Assembly (NCBI RefSeq): GCF_002899675.1
Contig: NZ_PKUU01000002.1
Coordinates: forward strand, 1 to 64,000
Source of the DNA: Clostridium sp. chh4-2
GTDB lineage: Bacteria; Bacillota; Clostridia; Lachnospirales; Lachnospiraceae
Direction: 5' to 3'
Length of the DNA: 64,000 bases
Shown here: positions 26,724-35,914 of the stretch, one piece after another
Position numbering within the stretch: the stretch's first letter is position 1
Layout of the letters: every line of letters begins with the position of its first letter
The notes under the pieces: model-generated
What the model was told of the DNA's origin: nothing
What the model saw: only the letters and a program-made list of their open reading frames with translations
The model's database searches: none
Translations under genes and position numbers: made by a program

Positions 26724-28547
26724 TCAGAAAAAGCCCGATATCGTCTGATAAAGCTTTTCCACCTCAAATGGTTTTGCAATATGACCGTTCATTCCGGCGA
26801 CATAGGCGCTGTCCACGTCTTCTTTAAATGCATTAGCTGTCATTGCTATAATTGGTATGGTTTTGGCACAGGAATGGCTGCTGCCGCGGATTTCTCTTGC
26901 CGCAGCGTATCCGTCCATAACAGGCATCTGTATATCCATTAAGATCAAATCATAATACCCAGCCGGAGAGGCGAGAAAACGTTCGGCCGCTTCTTTTCCA
27001 TTTTCGGTCCAATCCGTCTCGACCCCGGCCATTTTTAACAGTTCTATGGCGATTTCACGGTTTAGTTCATTGTCTTCCGCCAGAAGAAAACGTTTCCCTG
27101 ATAAAGAGACTGGATGGGAGGCGTACGTTTCCTGATAAGATATCTCACAGTCAAAGGCAGGAGGAGCAGCTTCCTGCGGGAGGCCAAACGGCAATTCTAC
27201 TGTGTAGACGGTTCCCTCGTCCAGTTTGCTTTTCACCGCGATGGTACCGCCCAGCAATTTGACAAGATTGTGTGTAATAGCCATACCTAAACCGGTGCCG
27301 CCGTATTCCTGCGCGATCTTGCTGTCGGCCTGTTCAAAGGGCAGGAAAAGACGGTCCAAAAATTCTTCGCTCATGCCGATTCCTGTATCGCTGACCGTAA
27401 ACTGCAGGCGTGATGTATTTTTATCCCTGCTCAGCTGCTTAATCTCCAGGCGAATCCTTCCCCCTTTTGGAGTAAATTTGATTGCGTTGGAAAGAAGATT
27501 CAATAAAATCTGATTGACTCTGGTAAAATCGCCTATTAATGTCTGGTCCTCCACTCCCTGAACACCACATTCAAACCGCTTGTTCTGCCCTTTTATCTGG
27601 GAATGAGCCATGGAATACATAGAATCTGTCAATTGTTTCAACCGGAAAGGCTCTTGATTGATTATCATTTTTCCTTCTTCGATTTTAGACATATCGAGCA
27701 CATCATTGATTAAGGATAACAAATGATGGGAGGAAAAGGAGATTTTCGAAAGACAGTCTTCTACCCGGCTGCGGTCTTCTATATGCATACCGGCAATGGC
27801 CGTCATTCCGATAATCACGTTCATAGGCGTACGCATCTCGTGGGACATGCGGGAAAGGAACTGTCTTTTTGCATCATTGGCGTTCTGCACAAGTGAGAGT
27901 GAGATAAGGGTATCCTGAATCATCTTGCGTTCGCTTTTATTGGTGCGGACGGTCAATATGACAATTAATACGGTTAGCAGGAAAGCCGTTGCGATTGAAA
28001 CAACGGAAGTGCGTTTGGCTGCGGCAGTCAGGCTGCGGATATTAAAATCCGAACGGCCGATAATGACATCCAGACAACTGCCGACCTGATCATAAGAAGG
28101 ATAAACATATTCATTAAAATATTGCAGAAGCTGGTCATTGGAACGCTGATCCATAAACTGTATTGCGGCGTCTTGAACGGTGATCAGCTCATCCATCGCC
28201 GATCTTAAAGCATCCACATGTTCCACCGGCCCCAGATAGTGTGAGTAAATAGTATCAATCGATTCATTTTGCAGCGCATACCGTTCTTCAAAAAGCTCGT
28301 GTACTTCGTCTTTATTTTCAAAGCTTGTGGTCAAAAATATGACGGAAAACCGTTTCATATCAAGCAAACGTGAACGCATGTCTCTGGCGGTATTGGTCAC
28401 AGTGTATGGGTGGTCATACATGTCTTGCGTATCCACCCGGATGCTGTTTGCGGAATAGATGCTGACGACTGCAAACAGAACCGCAAAGACGCAGATTATG
28501 ATTGCAGACTTTGACATACTGACTTTAGTAACTTTCTTATCATCCAT
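26724..28547 (-). CDS. Hybrid sensor histidine kinase with receiver domain
   Basis: A 607-residue membrane kinase: TM helix at about 12-32, helical extracytoplasmic sensor, second TM at about 172-192, HisKA with the phosphorylated histidine in MSHEMRTPMNVII (about 235), HATPase with N box LLNLLSNAIKFTP and G boxes DTGIGM and GGTGLGMAI, and a C-terminal receiver with LILMDIQMPVMDG (Asp about 537). There is no HPt domain or DNA-binding partner gene nearby, so its phosphoryl target is unknown. The ATG at 28547 has AGGAGG; an upstream start at 28589 would add 14 residues with no RBS. Confidence 0.92.
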   Translation of the reverse strand: MDDKKVTKVSMSKSAIIICVFAVLFAVVSIYSANSIRVDTQDMYDHPYTVTNTARDMRSRLLDMKRFSVIFLTTSFENKDEVHELFEERYALQNESIDTIYSHYLGPVEHVDALRSAMDELITVQDAAIQFMDQRSNDQLLQYFNEYVYPSYDQVGSCLDVIIGRSDFNIRSLTAAAKRTSVVSIATAFLLTVLIVILTVRTNKSERKMIQDTLISLSLVQNANDAKRQFLSRMSHEMRTPMNVIIGMTAIAGMHIEDRSRVEDCLSKISFSSHHLLSLINDVLDMSKIEEGKMIINQEPFRLKQLTDSMYSMAHSQIKGQNKRFECGVQGVEDQTLIGDFTRVNQILLNLLSNAIKFTPKGGRIRLEIKQLSRDKNTSRLQFTVSDTGIGMSEEFLDRLFLPFEQADSKIAQEYGGTGLGMAITHNLVKLLGGTIAVKSKLDEGTVYTVELPFGLPQEAAPPAFDCEISYQETYASHPVSLSGKRFLLAEDNELNREIAIELLKMAGVETDWTENGKEAAERFLASPAGYYDLILMDIQMPVMDGYAAAREIRGSSHSCAKTIPIIAMTANAFKEDVDSAYVAGMNGHIAKPFEVEKLYQTISGFF

Positions 28548-28669
28548 AGCGGTACAACCTCCTGCGTTCAGTGCTAAGCAAAGCGGCAAATGAGCCCCTC
28601 TGCGGCAACACGGTAACGTCTGTTTTGATTTTCATATTCAATATCTTCCCTGAATTAGCTATAAGTTAT

Positions 28670-28698
28670 ATTATAGACTTCATTTATTGAGTTATCAA
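28670..28698 (-). promoter_or_regulatory. Promoter for the kinase-chemoreceptor operon
   Basis: Reading on -, TTGATA (28698-28693) and TATAAT (28675-28670) with exactly 17 bp between. It faces the GntR-type gene. Confidence 0.75.
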
Positions 28699-28716
28699 GT
28701 GCTTTTGACTTATTTG

Positions 28717-28725
28717 TGGTATACT
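28717..28725 (+). promoter_or_regulatory. Extended -10 promoter for the double-GntR gene
   Basis: TGG directly before TATACT (28720-28725) makes an extended -10; no -35 at proper spacing. It lies only about 20 bp from the divergent -35 of the kinase operon, so a protein bound here could control both. Confidence 0.5.
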
Positions 28726-28755
28726 AAGAATAGCTTATCTAAAAGGAGGGGTATC

Positions 28756-30207
28756 ATGGAACAGGACGGCAGACTTTACAAGGTTCTTTACCAGTCTATA
28801 TTGACACAGATTTACAGCGGCGTCCTCCGTTGCGGCCAGGTATTTCCAAGCCAAAAGGAACTTTGCCAAAGATACCAGGTGGGAATTACGACGGTGAGAA
28901 AGGTAATCCGCATGCTGGAACAGGAAGGAGTGATCCGCACTTCTGCCGGCAAACGTGCCATCGTCTGTTTTGACGAGAGCGAGCAGGCCTATATCCGGTC
29001 CCTGATGCAGAGACGCGATAGTATTCTTGATATTTACGGGGGATTGGAACTGATGATGCCATCCCTTTATGCCGAGGGGGCGACTCTGTGTAAGGATCTT
29101 ACCTCCGTTATGGGTTCAGACGGTTCACGGGACGATATGGAGATGAACCATGCCAATATAATATCATTTTTTACTGAGATGCTTTTGCCCTATCAAAACC
29201 AGACCGTACTGGATCTTCAAACCGATATGGAGCATTATGCCCGTTTTCCATATGTGAAACAGTCCGGCTTGGAAAATCCTTTTGATGCTTCCACCAGGTT
29301 CATGAAAGAAATTCTGCCGCTTATTCAGGGAATGGTAAAACGGAAGGAGCGCGAAGCATTAAGGATTAAATTAGAGCTAATGTACCGGAATGTTGGGAAG
29401 CAGGCGGAAATTTATCTGAGCGAACTGCAGAAAAATGCTCCAATTCCCCAGGATGTAGTCAATTACCAATGGTTTCGAGGGAAAAACCGTTCGCCTCTTT
29501 ATGCAACGGTTGCCCAAAGTCTGTACCGGAGAGCTCAATTAGGCGAATTCAATAACCGCGTCTATTTCCCATCGGAACCGGAAATCATGCGCACCTATGG
29601 AATTTCCAAATCGACCGCTTCTAAGGCCATGGCTTTGCTCAGTGACATAGGCCTTATCTATACCATCGAGAAAAAGGGGACGGTACTGCGGAAGGAAGAA
29701 GAACTGGCTCCTGTCCGCATAGAACAAACGATTATTGCGGATAATCTGATCCTCTTTTTAAATGTTCTGCAGATTTTGGCCGTCTGTTCCGGGAAACTTT
29801 CATTTGCTGCTTTTTCCTTACTTGAGGATTCGGAGCTTGGGGATACGGCGTCAGAGTGGGAGAGCAGTCCTTTGAGACAGCGAAGTTCCGGAATTATACA
29901 TATTATAACGGCTTTTTTGAAGGCGCATATGCCGCTTAAATGTTTGGAAAATATTCTTGAGCAGTTTGACGATGCGCTGATTTGGGGACATTATCTGGAC
30001 CGGCCATACGTGATTGATGAGCAATGCGTGGTTTTGGCCCAGGAAGGATTTGAACAATTCGCCCTTGCCTGCGAATCTCTTAGAAGATGTGACCGGAAGA
30101 AGGCGGCTTCTTCCGTCCAACAGACGTTCCGGGCTATCTATTTAGATGCCCGATTATATTCTTTAATTTGTTATAAAAATTTGGAAAAGGTTCCGTCGGA
30201 GTTATAA
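28756..30207 (+). CDS. Transcription regulator with two GntR winged-helix domains
   Basis: A 483-residue protein. The first GntR-type winged helix is at about 5-75 (FPSQKELCQRYQVGITTVRKVIRMLEQEGVI-like), and a second at about 240-312 (FPSEPEIMRTYGISKSTASKAMALL). The helical segment between and the C-terminal 150 residues match no effector domain that I know (not UTRA, FCD or aminotransferase). One chain with two DNA-binding heads may act as a monomer or bridge two sites. ATG at 28756 follows AAGGAGGGG. It is divergent from the kinase/chemoreceptor operon. Confidence 0.85.
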   Translation: MEQDGRLYKVLYQSILTQIYSGVLRCGQVFPSQKELCQRYQVGITTVRKVIRMLEQEGVIRTSAGKRAIVCFDESEQAYIRSLMQRRDSILDIYGGLELMMPSLYAEGATLCKDLTSVMGSDGSRDDMEMNHANIISFFTEMLLPYQNQTVLDLQTDMEHYARFPYVKQSGLENPFDASTRFMKEILPLIQGMVKRKEREALRIKLELMYRNVGKQAEIYLSELQKNAPIPQDVVNYQWFRGKNRSPLYATVAQSLYRRAQLGEFNNRVYFPSEPEIMRTYGISKSTASKAMALLSDIGLIYTIEKKGTVLRKEEELAPVRIEQTIIADNLILFLNVLQILAVCSGKLSFAAFSLLEDSELGDTASEWESSPLRQRSSGIIHIITAFLKAHMPLKCLENILEQFDDALIWGHYLDRPYVIDEQCVVLAQEGFEQFALACESLRRCDRKKAASSVQQTFRAIYLDARLYSLICYKNLEKVPSEL

Positions 30208-30330
30208 ATAGACATTGGGCGGTCTGGAATGTTAATCCGTACGATTTTTGAAATTGAGGGAAATTAACTATATGGTGGAAATGCAGGCCCTATAAATCCG
30301 AGATGAGCGGCGGGAAAGAGGTAATGAGTG

Positions 30331-31521
30331 ATGACAGAATTTGATTCTAAGAAAATTATACATTCCTTAAATATAGATGAGAAGTATTACAGCACCCTGG
30401 ATATTGAAGGATTTTCTTATATGATGAAAGATCCGTCCTATTGTTATAAATTCTACTGGCTGGAAGCGATTGTACAGTTGATTTCAAGGGACGTGAGGGA
30501 GACGACCTTTGATGCCATTATTGATGAAATGATCTGTAATGCATGGTACTCTGTCCGGGAATTTCATATCCATCTCAGCGGCCTTCCCATAAGCGGCGGG
30601 GTGAAGGATGGTTTGGAACGGGCGGTGCTGCGCCTTTCGGAGTTGAGCGCTCTGCCTGCCAATGCTTCAAAGGTGGAAATTAAAAATGCAATTCGGGAAC
30701 ACAATTCAGAATTGAAGACAGCAAAAGAGCAGCTGACCAATATGGTTCCTTACCGTGCGCTGGCAGGTTTCTTTTCGAAAGCAAATGCGAAGGCTGAGTG
30801 GGACAGCATTAAACGGATGACCGCATATATTGAACTGATTAACCGTGATGTAGTCTTACTTCCCTATACATTGGGAAATGGGAGCCGGTTGAATAAGGAA
30901 GTATATTTCCAACTGCCCTGGGTCAGGATGATACAGGATCATACCGTATCGATTTTAGGCTGGATACAGTTTGAAAAGGTGAAATGGCTTCAAAACAACA
31001 ATCCGGAAGTGCCGGGGCTGGTGTATAAACTGGCGCCTATGGATGAAAAGATGCGCAAGCTGAATCATGTCAGGAAGCTTTGGGAAGGGATTCTGGAACT
31101 TCAGGAAGTGCGGGATGTATTTACGGGAGATCCGGTGGAGCCTAAGCAGTATGATGTGGATCATTTCATTCCTTGGTCTTTTGTGATGAACGATGAACTC
31201 TGGAATTTGATGCCTATGGATTCTTCACTGAATTCTTCTAAGAACAACCGGCTTCCATATTGGAGTCCGTATTTTGGCCGGTTTGCAGGGAATCAGTATA
31301 TTTTGTACGAATTGATTCATGAAAAGGAAGGAATTCGAAAACTGTATGAGCGCTGTTATAAGGATAATCTTCATTCCTTGTGGGCCGGACAGGAGTTGTA
31401 CCGTAAGGGCAACACCAGGGAGGAGTTCTGTGATATTTTGCAGAAGAATATGCAGCCGGTGTATGATTCGGCGAGGCGGCAGGGATATGAGATTTGGAAT
31501 TGGCAAGGCAGCAGGAGATAG
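30331..31521 (+). CDS. HNH endonuclease domain protein
   Basis: A 396-residue cytoplasmic protein. The first 250 residues are helical and of no family that I recognise. A C-terminal HNH nuclease motif is clear: DVDHFIPW at about 275, then NDELWNLMPMDSSLNSSKNN, with the expected His, Asn and Asn/Lys ligands. It is followed after 66 bp by the Cys-rich gene and then by an FRG-domain gene, all +, so the three look like one unit. The AAGAGGT site serves ATG 30331 (GTG at 30328 is possible). It could be a defence or mobile-element nuclease. Confidence 0.83.
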   Translation: MTEFDSKKIIHSLNIDEKYYSTLDIEGFSYMMKDPSYCYKFYWLEAIVQLISRDVRETTFDAIIDEMICNAWYSVREFHIHLSGLPISGGVKDGLERAVLRLSELSALPANASKVEIKNAIREHNSELKTAKEQLTNMVPYRALAGFFSKANAKAEWDSIKRMTAYIELINRDVVLLPYTLGNGSRLNKEVYFQLPWVRMIQDHTVSILGWIQFEKVKWLQNNNPEVPGLVYKLAPMDEKMRKLNHVRKLWEGILELQEVRDVFTGDPVEPKQYDVDHFIPWSFVMNDELWNLMPMDSSLNSSKNNRLPYWSPYFGRFAGNQYILYELIHEKEGIRKLYERCYKDNLHSLWAGQELYRKGNTREEFCDILQKNMQPVYDSARRQGYEIWNWQGSRR

Positions 31522-31587
31522 GAAAATTACCGAAGTTAAAATGTCAGACTGCCAATGGCGGTACTTTTTATACGGAGGTAAACAGAG

Positions 31588-32298
31588 ATGGGCAATTTTG
31601 ATGAAGGTATTAACGCTATATGGGAAGAAGTAGAGGGTAAAAGATCGAAACCGAAGCATACGGAGCGTGACAAATGGGAAGAAATCAAAGCGGACTATTA
31701 TGGGCAGAAATGCAGTGTGCAGACCGAGTGGGGAATAATTGATTTTGACCCGGACGAGAGGAGGAAGGTAGAGGGCGGCGAAAAGCTGTCCTATAAGGAG
31801 TATCTCGATATCATGAAGAGATCCGGCAGGAAAATACGGCCCTATTTTGAACTGTGTTATTATAATTGCTGCGGATGTGATTTCAAGGGACAGATTGAAA
31901 AGAAGTCTAAAGGCAATATCTGTTTTAAGAGAATTTTTGTTAATGGAATGTATGGAGACGGTACCTGTTTTTATGGTAAAGAGGACCATGTGTGGATGCC
32001 GGAGAATGGATTTGAGAGGTATCAAGCCGGAGACTGCCTGTCTTTTACAGCCGAGGTGTACCGGTATCTTAAAACCGGTAATGGAAAAGCGATTGATTTC
32101 GCTTTAAGGAATCCGGAAAGAATCAGAAAAACCGGGTTTTACGATATACCAAACGATGATGAGCTGCTGATGCAGAGTATCGATCAATTGGTGTGTGAAA
32201 TCTGCATGTTCAGCGAACATTGCTGGATGGGAATGTGCATTGCAGACCAGGAATGGCGTGAGAATATGAAGCGGCGGCTTTTTGATTCTGTTAAGTAA
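31588..32298 (+). CDS. Cys-rich protein of unknown function in the HNH/FRG cassette
   Basis: A 236-residue protein that I do not recognise as a named family. The N-terminal 90 residues are charged. The middle has a beta-rich stretch (FKRIFVNGMYGDGT, KEDHVWM, YQAGDCLSFTAEVYRY) that could form an OB-like fold. The C-terminal part has the cysteine group CEICMFSEHCWMGMC (about 204-218; spacing 2, 5, 4), suited to zinc or an Fe-S cluster. Other cysteines are in NCCGCDF. GGAGG precedes the ATG. It lies between the HNH and FRG genes. Confidence 0.65.
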   Translation: MGNFDEGINAIWEEVEGKRSKPKHTERDKWEEIKADYYGQKCSVQTEWGIIDFDPDERRKVEGGEKLSYKEYLDIMKRSGRKIRPYFELCYYNCCGCDFKGQIEKKSKGNICFKRIFVNGMYGDGTCFYGKEDHVWMPENGFERYQAGDCLSFTAEVYRYLKTGNGKAIDFALRNPERIRKTGFYDIPNDDELLMQSIDQLVCEICMFSEHCWMGMCIADQEWRENMKRRLFDSVK

Positions 32299-32392
32299 AA
32301 GGATGACTTTATCAAAGTAAACTTACTGTGCGAGGAAACATTTATGTTTGGAATGGAACGATATTTATTGATACTGGGGGAGTAAAAACGAT

Positions 32393-33817
32393 ATGGCGGA
32401 ATATTTATTTCCAATTGATAATAAAATCCATGACCTCACCTGGGATGATATTAAAAAGCTACATAATGATAACCTGATGGAAGAACGGGAAGGCAGGAAA
32501 ATCACGGCATCCAGCGACAGAGGTGAAAATTATTGGGATCAGTATGAGGATTTTAATACGGCTATGTATAAAGAGTACCTTTACAGGGACCCTAAAACAT
32601 CAGGCATGAGAATTGAATATCCTCACGGTGTTGTGATCCAGCAGTCCAGGCGCAGAAACTTTTACCGGGGGGAGAATCAAATTTATCCGTCAAGTGTGCC
32701 CTCTCTGCTTCGCCGTCTGCGGGAATATGACAATACAAAACAGCAGGAACTTTACCGCCTGGTTGCCGATATGCGCGTGTATGAATTCGGGAAGCTTTTG
32801 AACTGCTTTGACCATGTGAAAAATTGGAAAAGATCGGATGTATTGTATGAGCCATTAGCGCAGCATTACGGGCTGGAAACCTGCTGGCTGGATATAACCA
32901 GCGATTTTGACGTAGCTTTATTTTTTGCTGCCTGCTGCTATAAAGATGGAAAATGGCACCCGCTGACCAAAGAACAGACAGAGAAAAATGAAAATACAAA
33001 ATATGGAATGATTTATCACATGCCCAGCAGCCGTATGAGCCTTCGGTGGAATATAGAGGTAGAGAAATTCTCAGGTAGTTCCAATGAAGTGGCAGAATAT
33101 AAGGAAGATGGCTCCCCTTACCGTTACAGGCAGTACCAGCATCCTGAGTTTTTGGGCGGTGTCAGCAATCTGATTTATCCATTGGGATTTCAGCCGTTTA
33201 TGCGGTGTCATATGCAGGACGGCTATGGCATCTATATGAGGGAGGAAAAACCCCTTCAGCAGGACCCGTTGTTCGAGAAGCTGCGGTTTAAACACAGTGA
33301 AGAATTGTCAAATTGGATTTTTGATTACATGCGGGGCGGAGAACTCATTTATCCTCATGAGGGACTTTCTAAAATTGATTTTTTGATTAATGCAATCTCC
33401 GGATTGACGGTATTTTCTTATGAGGCTTTTTTATATGCCCTTGAGAGAAATCATTTATTCGCATTGAAAGAAGAAGAGCTTTGTTTAAAAGAGCTGGATG
33501 ATTTTAGTGTGAACGGGAAGAAGATTATCATTCAGGATAAATCACCTTGGAAATTAAGCAGTGGGAAACGGAAGCGGATCAATGCGGAGTATGATAATTT
33601 TTCCATCGAAGACGCTTATGGCATTTTGGTTAAAGAACGTAAAGTGATACCGCCCGGTGCCAGGATGTTTTCCCCATGGATGATTATGGAAAATGAAAAT
33701 GAACCCGGGGTGGTTGACTTTCATGCTCGGGAATTAACGGGATGCACGAATCTGTGGACATTAGATTATCTTAATATCCTTTATACGGTAGAGTGCGCTC
33801 AAGAGCCGCCACTGTAG
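32393..33817 (+). CDS. FRG domain-containing protein
   Basis: A 474-residue cytoplasmic protein with an FRG domain (PF08867 type): FYRGENQIYPSSVPSLLRR at about 88, then LAQHYGLETCWLDITSDF and DVALFFAACCY at about 160-182. FRG proteins have no established biochemical activity; many occur singly in accessory DNA of bacteria and phages. The C-terminal 200 residues are unassigned. It is the last gene of the cassette and is followed by a terminator. Confidence 0.82.
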   Translation: MAEYLFPIDNKIHDLTWDDIKKLHNDNLMEEREGRKITASSDRGENYWDQYEDFNTAMYKEYLYRDPKTSGMRIEYPHGVVIQQSRRRNFYRGENQIYPSSVPSLLRRLREYDNTKQQELYRLVADMRVYEFGKLLNCFDHVKNWKRSDVLYEPLAQHYGLETCWLDITSDFDVALFFAACCYKDGKWHPLTKEQTEKNENTKYGMIYHMPSSRMSLRWNIEVEKFSGSSNEVAEYKEDGSPYRYRQYQHPEFLGGVSNLIYPLGFQPFMRCHMQDGYGIYMREEKPLQQDPLFEKLRFKHSEELSNWIFDYMRGGELIYPHEGLSKIDFLINAISGLTVFSYEAFLYALERNHLFALKEEELCLKELDDFSVNGKKIIIQDKSPWKLSSGKRKRINAEYDNFSIEDAYGILVKERKVIPPGARMFSPWMIMENENEPGVVDFHARELTGCTNLWTLDYLNILYTVECAQEPPL

Positions 33818-33888
33818 AATAATTAAAAAAGTGCAGAGCTATGGGGGATGCGGCACATTCACCGAAAAGTTAGCTGCCGTTTAGTTTT

Positions 33889-33958
33889 ATGCTCAACAGG
33901 CTGAATAAAAGGATTCCTTTAAAAGAGATTCTTGAGTTCTGTCTGTTGAGCATTTTTT
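33889..33958 (+). terminator. Terminator after the FRG gene
   Basis: ATGCTCAACAG (33889-33899) pairs with CTGTTGAGCAT (33943-33953), followed by TTTTTT. The 43-base loop holds a further AAAGGA/TCCTTT dyad. Confidence 0.75.
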
Positions 33959-34134
33959 GTCATCATTTTATGAGGCAATAGAGCACGTATTAAGATATTT
34001 CCTATTTGTATGGAAGAAAAGAATATTTTCTCCCTTAATTGTAATCCGAAATTCCATACCCAAGATTCCGGATAAGTGAATATACAATAAAATACAGCAT
34101 AAGAGAAGGGTATGGATTTTCTCTTACAAAGGAT

Positions 34135-34163
34135 AGAAGACTGGTTTTTTCCGGTCTTCTTTT
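34135..34163 (+). terminator. Terminator just upstream of the transposase
   Basis: AGAAGACTGG / CCGGTCTTCT around a T-rich loop, followed by TTTT. It would shield the transposase from outside transcription, as is common in IS elements. Confidence 0.65.
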
Positions 34164-34203
34164 ATGTTATAGTTTTGACACTGGCGGCATGAAAGGAGCC
34201 ACT

Positions 34204-35493
34204 ATGTCAAAATTCTTAACCTATGATGAACGCCTCGAGATCCAGAAGGGGCTCAAAGAACAGCTTTCTTTTGGTAAGATTGCCAGCGTGATTGGCAAAG
34301 ACCGTACCACGGTTGCTAAAGAAATCCGAAAGTATTCCTTTGAACAGAAAACCGGCTATTCCTGTTACCCTTATAATGCCTGTAAATATCGCAAAACCTG
34401 CAATCGAAAGAATATATGCCCCTTGGAATGTACCCGACAATCAAAGTACAAATGCAGCCTCTGTACCATGTGCAATACTATCTGTGACAATTTTGAGGAG
34501 GAGGTCTGCACCACAAAGTTGAAACCGCCCTATGTCTGCAATCAATTGAATCAGTGTACCCTTAAAAAGATGTTTTACCATGCTGAGGAGGCCCATCTGC
34601 GATGCCAGGAAAATATCTCTGAATGCAGGAGCGGTATTTTGTCTAATGAACTGGAACTTGCCCGTATCAATGCAATCGTCACCCCTCTGGTCCGGAATGG
34701 ACAATCCATCCACCAGATATATGAAAGCCGCAGGGATGAACTGATGTGCAGCGAGAAAACCTTATATAATTACATCGATGCCTGCCTGTTGGATGTCAGG
34801 AACATTGATCTTCCACGCAAGGTAAAATACCGTCCCCGCTATAAGAAACCCGAGTTCAAGGTTGACAGAGCCTGCCGGAACGGCCGTACCTTCAAGGATT
34901 ATCAGGCATTTATGGAAGCCAATCCGCACACAAATATTGTGCAGATGGACTCTGTGATCGGAACACCGGGAGGCAAAGTGCTGCTGACTGTACATTTCGT
35001 GAATACGAGCTTTATGCTGGCATTCCTGCGTGAGGCCAATACCGCCAGATCCGTTACGGAGATATGGGATGAGCTCTACCACACACTGGGAAAGGAAACG
35101 TTTGAAAATCTGGTTCCGGTGATACTAACGGATAACGGCAGCGAATTCTCTAATCCCAAGGCAATCGAGTTTGGACCCGATGAACATGCAAGGAGGCGGA
35201 CGCATCTCTTTTATTGCGATCCGGGCAGTCCCTACCAAAAAGGTTCCATAGAAGTCAATCATGAGCTGATCCGCAGGATCGTACCCAAGGGAAAAAGTTT
35301 TGATGGGTTTACGCAGAGAGATATTACCCTGATGATGAACCATATCAATTCCTACAAACGAAAAAAGCTGAACAACCGTAGCCCATACGACGCGTTCAGC
35401 TTTTATTACGGAGAAGAGATTTTGCAGAGGCTGGGATGCAGACCGGTACCCGCCGAGAACATCATCCTGAAGCCTCGCCTTCTCAAAAAATAA
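34204..35493 (+). mobile_element. IS30 family transposase
   Basis: A 429-residue IS30-type transposase, apparently intact. An N-terminal HTH (FLTYDERLEIQKGL, DRTTVAKEIRKYS) is followed by a segment unusually rich in cysteine (about 55-105; CxxCxxxC patterns), probably a zinc-binding insertion. The DDE catalytic core has aspartates in IVQMDSVIG (about 249) and ILTDNGSEF and a glutamate in EVNHELIRR. ATG 34204 has AAAGGAG. It separates the HNH/FRG cassette from the sugar-acid genes and may have brought or disrupted flanking DNA. Confidence 0.92.
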
Positions 35494-35623
35494 CCCATAA
35501 ATCAACACAGGGCGCCGCCAGAAGAAAAAAATCGGGTTTTGCCAGGCATGGAATCTCCAGTTACAAAAAAGCTGAGCGGGATTTGATGCCTGTTTGCCAT
35601 ATGAAAATTTATGCCGTAAAGCC

Positions 35624-35651
35624 ATTATAACACGTATGATTGAAATGTAAA
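35624..35651 (-). promoter_or_regulatory. - strand promoter pointing into the IS30 gene
   Basis: On -, TTTACA (35651-35646) and TATAAT (35629-35624) lie 16 bp apart. No - strand gene follows, so it may drive an antisense RNA over the 3' end of the transposase. Confidence 0.4.
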
Positions 35652-35665
35652 CTATGGAAAGTTGG

Positions 35666-35765
35666 TTACAAAACGGGAGTTTCATTTACAAAAGGGGAAA
35701 ATTGCTTACAAAACGAGATTTTCATTTATAAAACGGGAGTCTCATGCTACAAATGGGAGTCTCGG
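35666..35765. repeat. Five tandem 20-bp repeats downstream of IS30
   Basis: Units start at 35666, 35686, 35706, 35726 and 35746 with exact 20-base phase and consensus TTACAAAACGGGAGTTTCAT. Units 2 and 5 are the most diverged. No spacers, so not CRISPR. Two turns of helix per unit suggests an array of protein-binding sites, such as a transposase-binding end (IS21-family ends have comparable repeats) or an operator array. Confidence 0.85.
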
Positions 35766-35897
35766 ATTGCAATTCATCGAATATTTTCTCATCGGCATAG
35801 AAATGTTTCAATATAAAACAATAAGCGTAAAAATAATATGGAAATAGTGCACAATATAAAATTGAAAATTACAACAGAATATACAAATATTAACTTG

Positions 35898-35914
35898 TGT
35901 TCTAAAATAGAACA
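35898..35914. promoter_or_regulatory. Operator-like dyad upstream of pdxA2
   Basis: TGTTCTA AAA TAGAACA, a perfect 7-bp inverted repeat with 3-base centre, 103 bp before pdxA2. No cognate regulator gene is adjacent. Confidence 0.55.

Larger units (their letters stand above)
33818..34203. other. Junction between the HNH/FRG cassette and the IS30 transposase
   Basis: AT-rich 386 bp without a plausible gene. It contains two terminators (listed separately) and should contain the left end of the IS, but I could not define its terminal repeat. Confidence 0.5.

Noticed and set aside
31225..32025. 266-codon open frame on - across the HNH and Cys-rich genes
   Set aside because: Spans two + genes and their gap with no start signal; the + frames carry the HNH motif and good RBS.
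35666..35765. CRISPR array
   Set aside because: Units are directly adjacent with no spacers and no cas genes lie nearby.
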